Assembly: GCA_963742715.1 (NCBI GenBank)
Contig: CAVUMR010000002.1
Span: forward strand, 1,550,001 to 1,614,000
DNA: 64,000 nucleotides
Reading direction: 5' to 3'
Source of the DNA: CAVUMR01 sp963742715
GTDB lineage: Bacteria > Actinomycetota > Actinomycetes > Mycobacteriales > Micromonosporaceae
Shown here piece by piece: positions 8,767-17,874 of the stretch. The notes under the pieces were generated by a model, which saw only the letters and a program-made list of their open reading frames with translations, made no database searches and was not told the DNA's origin. Every line of letters begins with the position of its first letter. The first letter of the stretch is position 1. The position numbers and the translations under genes are program-made.

Positions 8767-8786
8767 AACCTAGCTTCCTAGGATGC
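8767..8786. promoter_or_regulatory. GntR-type operator box (copy 2, gntR promoter)
   Basis: Identical to the box at 7797-7816. It lies in the upstream region of the GntR regulator, close to where the -10 element should be. The core is an inverted repeat centred on CCTAGG with one mismatch per arm, as expected for a dimeric winged-helix repressor. Confidence 0.65.
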
Positions 8787-8840
8787 TTTAGGCGCCGTGA
8801 CACGCCACACCAACCCCAAAAGCCACACCAAGAAACGACA

Positions 8841-8871
8841 AGGCCCCTGACCTTCGGAAGGTCAGGGGCCT
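8841..8871 (-). terminator. Rho-independent terminator of PAC2 gene
   Basis: A perfect 14-bp stem (8841-8854 with 8858-8871) closes a CGG loop. Read on the minus strand it is followed by a T-rich run TTGTCGTTTCTT, and it lies 14 bases past the stop of the PAC2 gene. Confidence 0.9.
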
Positions 8872-8884
8872 CGTTGTACATCCG

Positions 8885-9763
8885 CTACGGCATCGGCGGA
8901 GAGTCTCCGGTCGCCGACGGGCCGCCGCCACGGCGGCGGAGGTACTTCTCGAACTCGTGCGCGATCTCGTCGCCGGACAGGGGAGTGAGGCCGGTGTCGC
9001 CCTCGCGCTGCTCCAGCGAGCGGACGTACTCGGCGACCTCGGCGTCCTGCTCGGTCAGCTCCCGGACCTGCTCCTCCCACTCGGAGGATTCCTGGGCCAG
9101 CTCGCCGGTCGGTACCGGCAGATCCAGTACCTCTTCGAGCCGGTGCAGCAGCCCGAGGGTCGCCTTGGGACAGGGAAGCTGGCTGGCGTAGTGCGGGACG
9201 TGCGCCCAGAACGACACGACGTCCAGCTCCGCGCGTACACAAGCCTCGTGCAGCACCCCTACGATGCCGGTCGGGCCCTGGTAGCGGGTCTGGGCCAGCC
9301 GGAGCCGCTCGACGGTGGCCGGGTCGGCGCCACTGCCGGTCACCGGCAACGGGCGGCTGAACGGTACGTCCGCGAGCAGGGCTCCCAGCAGGACGACCTT
9401 CTCGACCTCGAGGCTGTGGCAGAGCTCCAGGATGTCCGCGCAGAACGCGCGCCACTTCATGTTCGGCTCGATGCCCCGGACCAGGACCACGTCCCGCTCG
9501 CTGCCCTCCGGGCGGCACACCGCGAACCGGGTGGTGGGCCAGTCGATGTGGCGGTTCTCGCCGTCCACCAGGGACACCGTGGGTCGGGTGACCTGGAAGT
9601 CGTAGTAGTCGTCAGGGTCCAACGCCGCGATGGGCTTGGACTCCCAGGCCAACTCAAGATGCTCCACCGCCGCGGTAGCCGCGTCGGCCGCATCGTTCCA
9701 GCCTTCGAAGGCCGCCACGACCAGTGGGGTCCGCAACACGGGCAGCCCGTCGAACTCGGTCAC
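8885..9763 (-). CDS. PAC2 family protein
   Basis: A 292-residue protein of the PAC2 (proteasome assembly chaperone 2-like) family, common in actinobacteria as a stand-alone protein of unknown function. Features: VVAAFEGWNDAADAATAAV near the start, the conserved RPTVSLVDGENRHIDWP block, VVLLGALLADVPFSRP, and GIVGVLHEACVRAELDVV. The C-terminal 70 residues are rich in Glu/Gln and likely helical. The archaeal/eukaryotic homology is to proteasome assembly chaperones, but a link to the Pup-proteasome genes 14 kb away is not shown. Confidence 0.92.
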   Translation of the reverse strand: MTEFDGLPVLRTPLVVAAFEGWNDAADAATAAVEHLELAWESKPIAALDPDDYYDFQVTRPTVSLVDGENRHIDWPTTRFAVCRPEGSERDVVLVRGIEPNMKWRAFCADILELCHSLEVEKVVLLGALLADVPFSRPLPVTGSGADPATVERLRLAQTRYQGPTGIVGVLHEACVRAELDVVSFWAHVPHYASQLPCPKATLGLLHRLEEVLDLPVPTGELAQESSEWEEQVRELTEQDAEVAEYVRSLEQREGDTGLTPLSGDEIAHEFEKYLRRRGGGPSATGDSPPMP

Positions 9764-9985
9764 CGGCTCAGCCTACGTCCAAGGTCGCCGGAGCGCGGAG
9801 GCGCGTCAGGTCGGCGAGCCGAACCCGCCGGCGCCGTCGAGGTACCCCGCCAACTGGCGGTACCACCCCGGCTGGATCCGGTCTCGACCGCGCTGGCCTG
9901 CGGAAATACCACTTACGGTGGTCAGCGGGTGAGAGCCTGCCCACGCAAAGCTGTCGTACCGCGACCAGTTGACTAGCCTGAAGTC

Positions 9986-12900
9986 GTGCCGAAGAACCCG
10001 GATTTGCTAGCCGTACTGCGTGATCGTGTCCTCGTCGCCGACGGAGCGATGGGAACGATGCTGCAGGCCGCGGACCTGAGCCTCGACGATTTCGAGGGCC
10101 ACGAGGGCTGCAACGAGATCCTCAACGTGACCCGGCCGGACGTCGTGCGCCACATTCACGACGCCTATTTCGCCGCGGGTGCCGATCTCGTGGAGACGAA
10201 CACGTTCGGCTCCAACCTCCCCAACCTCGGGGAGTACGGCATGTCCGACCGGATCCGGGAGTTGTCCGAGGCGGGGGCCCGGATCGCCCGCGAGGTGGCG
10301 GACGGCTGGTCCACCCCCGACCGGCCACGGTTCGTGCTCGGTTCCGCCGGCCCCGGTACCAAGCTGCCCACCCTCGGCCATTCGCCGTTCGCGGAGCTCC
10401 GGGACGCGTACCAGGCCAACGCCGAGGGTCTGATCGCCGGCGGCGCAGACGCGGTGATCGTGGAGACCTGCCAGGACCTGTTGCAGGCCAAGGCTGCCGT
10501 GATCGGTACCCAGCGGGCCATGACGGCGGCGGGTCGACAGGTACCGCTGATCTGCCAGGTGACCGTGGAGACGACCGGCACGATGCTGCTGGGCAGCGAG
10601 ATCGGCGCCGCGCTGACCGCGCTCGAGCCACTCGGCATCGACCTGATCGGGCTGAACTGCGCGACCGGGCCGGCCGAGATGTCCGAGCACCTGCGCTACC
10701 TGTCGCAGCACGCGAGGCCCGGCCTGTCGGTGATGCCGAACGCCGGCCTGCCCGAGCTCACCCCGCACGGCGCGCGGTACCCGCTGACCCCGCACGAGCT
10801 TGCCGAGGCGCTGCACCGGTTCGTCACCGAGTACGGCGCGGTGCTGGTCGGCGGCTGTTGCGGTACCACGCCGGAGCACATCCGGATGGTGGCCGACCGG
10901 CTGGACGGGGTACCGGCCGCGCCGCGCGAGATCAGCCGCGAGCCCGGTGTCTCGTCGCTGTACCACCACGTCCCGTTCCGCCAGGACGCGAGCGTGCTGA
11001 TGGTCGCGGAGCGGACCAACGCCAACGGCTCCAAGGCGTTCCGGGAAGCGATGCTCGCGGCCGACTGGCAGTCCTGTGTGGAGATCGCCCGGGACCAGTC
11101 CCGGTCGGGCTCGCACCTGCTCGACGTGTGCGTGGACTACGTGGGCCGCAAGGGCGACGTCGACATGCGCGAGGTCGCCGGCCGGTTCGCGACCGCGTCC
11201 ACGCTGCCGGCGATGCTGGACTCCACCGAGCCCGAGGTGATCGAGGCCGGGCTGGAGATGCTCGGCGGCCGGTGCGTGGTCAACTCGGTGAACTTCGAGG
11301 ACGGCGACGGACCCAACTCCCGGTACAGCCGGGCCATGCCGATCGTGCGCGAACACGGCGCCGCGGTGGTCGCGCTGACCATCGACGAGGAGGGTCAGGC
11401 GCGTACCGCCGAGTGGAAGGTCCGGGTGGCGACCCGGCTGATCGAGGACCTCACCGGCCGGTGGGGGATGGACATCTCCGACATCCTGGTCGACTGCCTG
11501 ACCTTCCCGATCTCGACCGGCCAGGAGGAGACCCGCCGGGACGCCATCGAGACGATCGAGGCGATCCGGCAGATCTCCGAGTTGTACCCCGAGGTGAACT
11601 TCACCCTCGGCGTGTCCAACGTGTCGTTCGGACTCAACCCGGCCGCCCGCCAGGTGCTCAACTCGGTGTTCCTGCACGAATGTACGAATGTAGGCCTGAC
11701 CAGCGCGATCGTGCACGCCAGCAAGATCCTGCCGATGTCGAAGATCCCGGACGACCAGCGCCAGGTGGCACTGGACATGGTGTACGACCGGCGCCGGCCG
11801 GAAGGGCACCCGGACGGGGCGTACGACCCGCTGCAGGTGTTCATCGACATGTTCGAAGGGGTCGACGCGGCCAGCGCGCGGGCTACCCGGGCCGAGGAAC
11901 TGGCCGGGTTGCCGCTGACCGAGCGGCTCAAGCGGCGGATCATCGACGGGGAGCGCAACGGCCTGGACAACGACCTGGCCGAGGCCCTGACCAGCCGGTC
12001 CGCCCTGGAGATCATCAACGACACCCTGCTCGACGGCATGAAGGTCGTCGGCGAGCTGTTCGGCTCGGGCCAGATGCAGTTGCCGTTCGTGCTGCAGTCG
12101 GCCGAGGTGATGAAGGCGGCGGTGGCCTACCTCGAGCCGCACATGGAGAAGGCCGACGACGGCGGCAAGGGCACGATCGTGCTGGCCACGGTCAAGGGCG
12201 ACGTACACGACATCGGCAAGAACCTGGTCGACATCATCCTATCCAACAACGGCTACACCGTGGTCAACATCGGCATCAAGCAGCCGATCAACGCCATCCT
12301 CGACGCCGCCGAGCAGCACCGCGCGGACGCGATCGGGATGTCCGGGCTGCTGGTCAAGAGCACGGTGATCATGAAGGACAACCTGGCCGAGATGAACGCC
12401 CGCAAGGTGGCGGACCGGTGGCCGGTGCTCTTGGGCGGCGCGGCGCTGACCCGGGCGTACGTCGAGGACGACCTCGGCTCGCTGTACTCCGGCGAGGTGC
12501 ACTACGCGCGGGACGCCTTCGAGGGGCTCAGCCTGATGGACCGGGTGATGACCGCGCGTCGGGGCGGTACCCCGGTGATCGACGCCGAGCGGGAGAAGAA
12601 GCTGGCCGAGCGCCGGGAGCGGCGTGAGCGGCACAAGGCGATGGTGGCCGAGGCCGATACCCCGGAACTCGACGACGACACGACCCGCTCGGATGTGGCT
12701 ACCGACGTGGCGGTGCCGAAGGCTCCGTTCCTCGGTACCCGGGTGGTGCGCGGCATCCCGCTGGCCGACTACGCGTCGATGCTGGACGAGCGGGCCACGT
12801 TCCTGGGGCAGTGGGGCCTGCGCGGTTCGCGCGGCGGTTCCGGGCCGTCCTACGAGGAGCTGGTGGAAACCGAAGGACGACCCCGGCTGCGGTACTGGCT

Positions 12901-13549
12901 GGAGCGGCTCGTCGCCGACCAGTTGCTCGAAGCCGGCGTGGTGTACGGGTACTTCCCGTGCTTCTCCGAGGGCAACGACCTGGTGGTGCTGTCCGAAGAC
13001 GCGGTGGACGCGTCCGGTCCGGAGCGGGCCCGGTTCACCTTCCCGCGGCAGCGGCGGGACCGGCGGCTGTGCCTGGCCGACTTCTTCCGGTCACGTGAGC
13101 AGGTGGAACGTACCGGTGAACTCGACGTGGTCGCGTTCCAGCTGGTGACGATCGGCAGCCGGATCAGCGAGTACACCGCGAAGCTGTTCGCGGACAACTC
13201 CTACCGCGACTATCTCGAGGTCCACGGACTGTCGGTACAGCTGACCGAGGCGCTCGCCGAGTACTGGCACCACCGGGTACGCGGCGAGCTGGTACTGCCG
13301 GACGGCAACAGCGCGGCCGCCGACGACCCGGACCTGGACGGGATTCTGCGGGTCGAATACCGCGGCTGCCGGTACTCCCTGGGCTACGCGGCCTGCCCGG
13401 ACCTCGAGGACCGGCGGCAGATCGTCAAGCTGCTCCAGCCGGAGCGGGTCGGCGTCGAGCTCTCCGAGGAGTGCCAGTTGGTGCCGGAGCAGTCGACCGA
13501 CGCCATCGTCGTACATCACCCCGAGGCGAACTACTTCAACGCGAAGTAG
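9986..13549 (+). CDS. metH: Cobalamin-dependent methionine synthase
   Basis: Transfers the methyl group of 5-methyltetrahydrofolate to homocysteine via methylcobalamin. With 1187 residues it has the full four-module layout: homocysteine-binding barrel (about 1-310, zinc Cys in LIGLNCATGP and VGGCCGTTPEH), pterin-binding barrel (about 335-620, VAERTNANGSKAFREAM), cobalamin cap and Rossmann domain (about 640-870, with DVHDIGKNLVDIIL supplying the axial His), and C-terminal SAM-dependent reactivation domain (about 910-1187). The start is a GTG. The 222 bases upstream show no cobalamin riboswitch consensus. The frame is intact throughout. Confidence 0.97.
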   Translation: MPKNPDLLAVLRDRVLVADGAMGTMLQAADLSLDDFEGHEGCNEILNVTRPDVVRHIHDAYFAAGADLVETNTFGSNLPNLGEYGMSDRIRELSEAGARIAREVADGWSTPDRPRFVLGSAGPGTKLPTLGHSPFAELRDAYQANAEGLIAGGADAVIVETCQDLLQAKAAVIGTQRAMTAAGRQVPLICQVTVETTGTMLLGSEIGAALTALEPLGIDLIGLNCATGPAEMSEHLRYLSQHARPGLSVMPNAGLPELTPHGARYPLTPHELAEALHRFVTEYGAVLVGGCCGTTPEHIRMVADRLDGVPAAPREISREPGVSSLYHHVPFRQDASVLMVAERTNANGSKAFREAMLAADWQSCVEIARDQSRSGSHLLDVCVDYVGRKGDVDMREVAGRFATASTLPAMLDSTEPEVIEAGLEMLGGRCVVNSVNFEDGDGPNSRYSRAMPIVREHGAAVVALTIDEEGQARTAEWKVRVATRLIEDLTGRWGMDISDILVDCLTFPISTGQEETRRDAIETIEAIRQISELYPEVNFTLGVSNVSFGLNPAARQVLNSVFLHECTNVGLTSAIVHASKILPMSKIPDDQRQVALDMVYDRRRPEGHPDGAYDPLQVFIDMFEGVDAASARATRAEELAGLPLTERLKRRIIDGERNGLDNDLAEALTSRSALEIINDTLLDGMKVVGELFGSGQMQLPFVLQSAEVMKAAVAYLEPHMEKADDGGKGTIVLATVKGDVHDIGKNLVDIILSNNGYTVVNIGIKQPINAILDAAEQHRADAIGMSGLLVKSTVIMKDNLAEMNARKVADRWPVLLGGAALTRAYVEDDLGSLYSGEVHYARDAFEGLSLMDRVMTARRGGTPVIDAEREKKLAERRERRERHKAMVAEADTPELDDDTTRSDVATDVAVPKAPFLGTRVVRGIPLADYASMLDERATFLGQWGLRGSRGGSGPSYEELVETEGRPRLRYWLERLVADQLLEAGVVYGYFPCFSEGNDLVVLSEDAVDASGPERARFTFPRQRRDRRLCLADFFRSREQVERTGELDVVAFQLVTIGSRISEYTAKLFADNSYRDYLEVHGLSVQLTEALAEYWHHRVRGELVLPDGNSAAADDPDLDGILRVEYRGCRYSLGYAACPDLEDRRQIVKLLQPERVGVELSEECQLVPEQSTDAIVVHHPEANYFNAK

Positions 13550-13564
13550 CGCGACCTAGCTCGC

Positions 13565-13592
13565 GTACGGGCGGCCGCTCGGTCGCCCGTAC
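13565..13592 (+). terminator. Hairpin terminator after metH
   Basis: GTACGGGCG (13565-13573) pairs with CGCCCGTAC (13584-13592), and the inner GCC/GGT can extend the stem to 12 bp around a GCTC loop. It lies 16 bases after the metH stop. There is no strong T tract, which is common for actinobacterial terminators. Confidence 0.65.
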
Positions 13593-13677
13593 ACGATGCT
13601 GCTGGTCCGGTACGTTCCGTTATGCTTTGTGCCCCCGAGTCCCGTATGGGCCGGGTTGTGCGTAGCGGGGGGACCGG

Positions 13678-14358
13678 TTGTTCCAGCAGCAGGACGAGTA
13701 TCCGTACGGGGGAATGATCCAGCCGGGGCGCCGACCCCTGTTGCCGCGGATCATCAAGTGGCTGAGAGTCGAGAAGGACGAGCCTGCCGACAGCACCGCA
13801 CAGTTCTCGACGCAGCCGTACGTCCACGAGCCGTACCAGCCGACCGAGCCGTGCCAACCGATCGAGCCGTACGACTCGACGGATGACGACAGCGAAAGCC
13901 TCGACGAGTACGAGGACGAGGACGAGGACGAGGACGACTCGTACAACGACGACCCGGACGACTCGTACGACGAGGTGCCCGACGATTACGAGGACGCTGA
14001 CCCAGGCGAGGCCGACGACGACTACGAGACCGACGAGTTCAGCGACGACGCTGACCCGGACGAGGCGTACGAAGACCTCCAGGACGTCGCGAAGCGCGAT
14101 CGGAACGCCAGCAAGGGCGTCCGGATCACACCCGCCATCGTCTCGCTGGCGATGGTCACCGGTTACCTCGGTGAACTCAGTACGCCATTCCCACTGAACA
14201 CGGCCGCCATCGTCATTGCCGTGGCGCTCGCAGTGGTCTCGATGGTTCTGGGCCTGTCCGCGCGCCGGTACGCGGTGACCTTCGGCGTCAGCTCATTGAT
14301 CTTGGCGATCGCAGTCTCCATCGGGGCCTTCCTGAGCAACGCACCGAACGTGCAGTAG
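13678..14358 (+). CDS. Acidic low-complexity membrane protein
   Basis: A 226-residue protein I do not recognise. Residues 1-60 are polar with proline/glutamate repeats (HEPYQPTEPCQPIEPYD). Residues 65-135 are extremely acidic Asp/Glu/Tyr sequence. The C-terminal 90 residues contain three hydrophobic helices (AIVSLAMVTGYLG, AAIVIAVALAVVSMVLGL, SSLILAIAVSIGAFL). Such proteins are probably membrane-anchored with a cytoplasmic acidic tail. The TTG start at 13678 is chosen because GGGGGGA precedes it by about 6 bases; an ATG at 13714 is the alternative. Confidence 0.75.
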   Translation: MFQQQDEYPYGGMIQPGRRPLLPRIIKWLRVEKDEPADSTAQFSTQPYVHEPYQPTEPCQPIEPYDSTDDDSESLDEYEDEDEDEDDSYNDDPDDSYDEVPDDYEDADPGEADDDYETDEFSDDADPDEAYEDLQDVAKRDRNASKGVRITPAIVSLAMVTGYLGELSTPFPLNTAAIVIAVALAVVSMVLGLSARRYAVTFGVSSLILAIAVSIGAFLSNAPNVQ

Positions 14359-14500
14359 TCACTCCGCCTCGGCCGAGCGGGGTCGGTTGCCTCGTCATGG
14401 TGTCGTCCGGGGGAGAATCGGCGGGTCGGGTCGTTCCAGCGACCGCCGGAAGTCAATCCACGAGACCGCACCAGGGAGTGTGGCCGCAGCAAGGAGTGTT

Positions 14501-15205
14501 GTGAGGAGTCGAACGACGGGACTGGATCGGTCCGTACCCGCCGGGCAGCTACCGGAGCTGGGCGCGGTGCTGTTCGACATGGACGGCACCCTGGTCGACA
14601 GCGAGAAGGTCTGGGACGTCGGACTGTTCGAGCTGGCCGAGCGGCTCGGCGGGCGGCTTTCCGCGGATGCCCGCGGGCGGATGGTCGGTACCAGCATGTC
14701 CCAGTCGATGACGATCCTGCATGACGACCTGGGGATCACCGACGCGGACGCGCGGGCCAACGTCGCGTGGCTGGAGCGCCGGGTACAGGAGCTGTTCGCC
14801 AACGGACTCGACTGGCGCGGTGGGGCGCGGGAGCTGCTCGCCGAGGTACGGGCCGCCGGCGTACCGACCGCGCTCGTCACGGCCACTCGCCGGGACCTGG
14901 TCGACGTCGCGCTCGACACTCTCGGCCGGGAGAACTTCACCGTGGTGGTGTGCGGCGACGAGGTGGAGATAACCAAGCCACATCCCGAGCCGTACCTGGC
15001 CGCGGCCCGGCTGCTGGACGTCTCCACCGACCGATGCGTCGCGATCGAGGATTCCCCGACCGGGGTGGCCAGCGCGATCGCGGCCGGCTGTGCGGTTCTC
15101 GCGGTGCCGTCCGAGGTGTCCCTGGACGGCGTGACCGGCGCGACGATCGTCGACTCCCTCGCGGGCGTACACCTGACCGATCTGGAAGCTCTGCTGCGGA
15201 GCTGA
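14501..15205 (+). CDS. HAD-superfamily phosphatase (beta-phosphoglucomutase/PGP-like)
   Basis: A 234-residue haloacid dehalogenase hydrolase. Motif I is VLFDMDGTLVDSEK (nucleophile and acid/base Asp), motif II VTATRRD, Lys in EITKPHPEPYL, and motif III IEDSPTGVASAIAAGC. The helical cap between motifs I and II marks subfamily I. An open frame extends upstream to 14387, but the GTG at 14501 has AAGGAG about 8 bases before it. In actinomycetes a HAD gene often follows metH closely; here the acidic membrane protein lies between. Substrate unknown. Confidence 0.88.
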   Translation: MRSRTTGLDRSVPAGQLPELGAVLFDMDGTLVDSEKVWDVGLFELAERLGGRLSADARGRMVGTSMSQSMTILHDDLGITDADARANVAWLERRVQELFANGLDWRGGARELLAEVRAAGVPTALVTATRRDLVDVALDTLGRENFTVVVCGDEVEITKPHPEPYLAAARLLDVSTDRCVAIEDSPTGVASAIAAGCAVLAVPSEVSLDGVTGATIVDSLAGVHLTDLEALLRS

Positions 15206-15250
15206 ACCGGCCGGCGGCCGCGGTGCTCAGACGATCCGCGCCACGAAGCG

Positions 15251-17803
15251 CTATGGCGCGGTGATGGATTCCAGTACGTCCAGCCGGGCCGCGCGGATCG
15301 CCGGCAGCACCGCGGCGAGCACCCCGATCACGGCCGCGAGCAGCAGGTACGTGCCCATCTGGGTGAACGAGAAGTCGAGCTCGGTGAAGCCCTGCTCCTT
15401 GAGCGCCTGTACCACGCCGGCGCCGAGCACCGAGCCGACGACCAGCCCGAGCAACCCGCCGAACAGCGAGATCACCACCGACTCAACCGTGACCATCCGC
15501 ATCACCTGACCGCGTCGCATGCCGATCGCGCGGAGCAGGCCGAACTCGTGGGTGCGTTCCAGCACCGACAGCGCGAGCGTGTTCACCACCCCGAGCGCGG
15601 CCACCACGATCGCGAGGGTCAGCAGGATCTCGATCATCTTCAGCACCCGGTCGAGGGTGGCGGTGAGCTGCTTGATGTACTCGGTGCGGTCCTGTACCGA
15701 CACGTCCGGGCTGTCCTCGAGCAGCTGGCTGACCTCGCGTTTGACCACGGGCGCGTCCGAGCGGTCGGTCAGTTTGACGAACGCCTGTGACGGGCTGTCG
15801 GTACGGAAGTCGGAGACCTCGGCGGAGGAGAACAGCCAGCCGGAGATCAGATCCGTGGAGCGGTACACCGCCACGACCGTGAACAACCGCGGCTCGCCCC
15901 GGGGCAGCTTGATGCGTACCTGGTCGCCGCTGCTCACCCCGTAGCCACGCGCGGTGTCCTCGTCGACGAGCACCTTCCCGGCGTCGAGCTCATCCGGGTC
16001 GCCGCTGCTCACCGGCAGGGTGAAGATCTGCCGCAACGCGTCCACGTCGTCCACCGCCCGCAGGTACACGGTCTTCCCGTCCGCCTGCGCGACATCGGTG
16101 TAGATCGCGACTGCGGCGCGTACCCCGGCGAGCTTCCGAGTCTCGTCCACCACCTCGGGGTCGAACGTCGCCGAGCCCTGCGAGCCCTGTTCGCCGCCGA
16201 TCAGCAGGTCGGCGGCGAGCTGGGTGTTGACCTGGCTGGCGATGCTCGCCTTCGCCGAGCTGAGTACGACGCTGATGCCGGTCACCAGCGCGATGCCGAC
16301 CATCAGCGCGGCCGCGGTGATGGCGGTCCGGCGCGGGTTCCGCGCGGAGTTGCGTCGGCCCAGCTCCCCGGGCATCGACCAGGCGAACGCCTTGCCCAGG
16401 AATGAGACGATGGGGCGGGCGATCAGCGGGGTGAGCAGCGCGATGCCGACGAAACAGGCGAGGATCCCGCCCAGGGTCAGCCAGACGCCCAACTTTCCCG
16501 GGATGCGGCCGGTGACGCCGGCGGCGAACACACCGGCGCCGGTCATGCTGACCCGGCCGCCCCAGATGATCAGTGAGGTCAGCGGCCGGTCCGTCGCGGC
16601 CATCGTGCGCATCGCGGCGACCGGTGGCACCCGCGCGGCCCGGAACGCCGGGCCGATCGCGGCCAGCACGGTGATCAGCGTGCCGACCGCGAACGAGGCG
16701 AGCACCGCGGTCAGGGACACCGAGATGGACAGGGTGAGGTCCGAACCACCGACCTTCGTGTACGCGTAGCCGATCAGCGCCCCGACTCCGACGCCGGCAC
16801 CGAGCCCGATCCCGGACGCGAACACGCCGATTACCGCGGCTTCGACGAGTACCGAGCCGACGAGTTGCCCGCGGCTGGCGCCGACCGCCCGGAGCAGGGC
16901 GAGTTCGTGGGTACGTTGCGCGACGATGATCGAGAAGGTGTTGAGGATCAGGAACGTCGCGACGAACAGCGCGACTCCGGCGAAGCCGAGAAAGATGTAG
17001 TTGAGGAACTTCAGGCTTTCCCGGAACTCGTCGGCCGACTTCCTGGTCAGGTCTTTTCCGGTGGCGACCTGGTACCGGCCGTCCAGCGCCGTGCCGATCT
17101 GCCCGGCCAGGACGTCCGCCGAGACGCCCGGGTCCGCCGCCACCGCGATGTCGGTGTAGTTGTCGGGTACGCCGAGCAGCAGCCGTTGCGCGGTCGGGGT
17201 GGTGAACGCGACGTTCGTCTCGCCGCTCAGCGAGTCCCGGTCCTGGCTGTACCCGAACACGCCCACCACGGTGAACGTCTGCTTCGGCTCGAGCGTCAGC
17301 ACGGTGATCTCGTCGCCTACCGAGAAGCCGCCGAGCCGCGCCAGCGTGCCGTTGATCGCGACCTCGGTCTCCGCGGTCGGTCCGCGGCCGTCCCGCAGCC
17401 GCAACGCGCTCGTTTCGCCGCGCCAGTTGCTGCCGACCCGGGGGGTACCGACCGAGCCGACGATCTTGCCGTCGGTACCGACCACCCTCGCGCCGTCGAC
17501 CCGCACCTCACCGGCGGCGTCGGCTACCCCGGGTACGGCCTTCACGTCGTCGACCAGGCTGGCCGGTACGGTGGCGCGCCCACCGGTCTGGTCGTCGGCG
17601 CCGTCCTGCTCGCCGGTACGCGCCGACACCTGGATGTCGACGTCGCTGTACGCGTCGCTGAACAGCCCGTCGAACGAGCGGCTCAGCGAATCGGTCAGGA
17701 CGAACGCGCCGGACACGAACATGACCCCGAGCACGACGGCGAGGGCGGACAGCACCAGCCGGAGCTTGCGGGACAGCAGCCCCCGCAGCGTCGCGCGCAG
17801 CAT
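15251..17803 (-). CDS. ABC transporter permease (MacB/FtsX-like)
   Basis: An 850-residue membrane component of a MacB/LolE/FtsX-type ABC exporter. It holds two FtsX units: an N-terminal anchor (LVLSALAVVLGVMFVSGAFV), an extracellular MacB-like periplasmic domain, three helices (about 270-400), a second anchor (about 490) and extracellular domain, and a final three-helix FtsX domain (about 720-850). The VAQRTHELALLRAVGASRGQ and VLERTHEFGLLRAIGMRRGQ motifs at each coupling helix confirm the duplication. It is co-directional with the ATPase gene, 71 bases downstream of it. Likely role: lipid, lipoprotein or peptide export. Confidence 0.93.
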   Translation of the reverse strand: MLRATLRGLLSRKLRLVLSALAVVLGVMFVSGAFVLTDSLSRSFDGLFSDAYSDVDIQVSARTGEQDGADDQTGGRATVPASLVDDVKAVPGVADAAGEVRVDGARVVGTDGKIVGSVGTPRVGSNWRGETSALRLRDGRGPTAETEVAINGTLARLGGFSVGDEITVLTLEPKQTFTVVGVFGYSQDRDSLSGETNVAFTTPTAQRLLLGVPDNYTDIAVAADPGVSADVLAGQIGTALDGRYQVATGKDLTRKSADEFRESLKFLNYIFLGFAGVALFVATFLILNTFSIIVAQRTHELALLRAVGASRGQLVGSVLVEAAVIGVFASGIGLGAGVGVGALIGYAYTKVGGSDLTLSISVSLTAVLASFAVGTLITVLAAIGPAFRAARVPPVAAMRTMAATDRPLTSLIIWGGRVSMTGAGVFAAGVTGRIPGKLGVWLTLGGILACFVGIALLTPLIARPIVSFLGKAFAWSMPGELGRRNSARNPRRTAITAAALMVGIALVTGISVVLSSAKASIASQVNTQLAADLLIGGEQGSQGSATFDPEVVDETRKLAGVRAAVAIYTDVAQADGKTVYLRAVDDVDALRQIFTLPVSSGDPDELDAGKVLVDEDTARGYGVSSGDQVRIKLPRGEPRLFTVVAVYRSTDLISGWLFSSAEVSDFRTDSPSQAFVKLTDRSDAPVVKREVSQLLEDSPDVSVQDRTEYIKQLTATLDRVLKMIEILLTLAIVVAALGVVNTLALSVLERTHEFGLLRAIGMRRGQVMRMVTVESVVISLFGGLLGLVVGSVLGAGVVQALKEQGFTELDFSFTQMGTYLLLAAVIGVLAAVLPAIRAARLDVLESITAP

Positions 17804-17874
17804 CAGGCCGGGCCCTGTCGATCAGGCGATGGCTGGGCCCGGCGCGGGCCGGTGAACGATCGGCAGGACATGGC

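Noticed and set aside
9764..9985. Possible cobalamin or SAM riboswitch before metH
   Set aside because: I could not find the B12-box or a SAM riboswitch core; only weak stems are present.
10007..12208. Long minus-strand open frame opposite metH
   Set aside because: Antisense shadow of a well-conserved gene; the protein has no recognisable domain and typical shadow composition.
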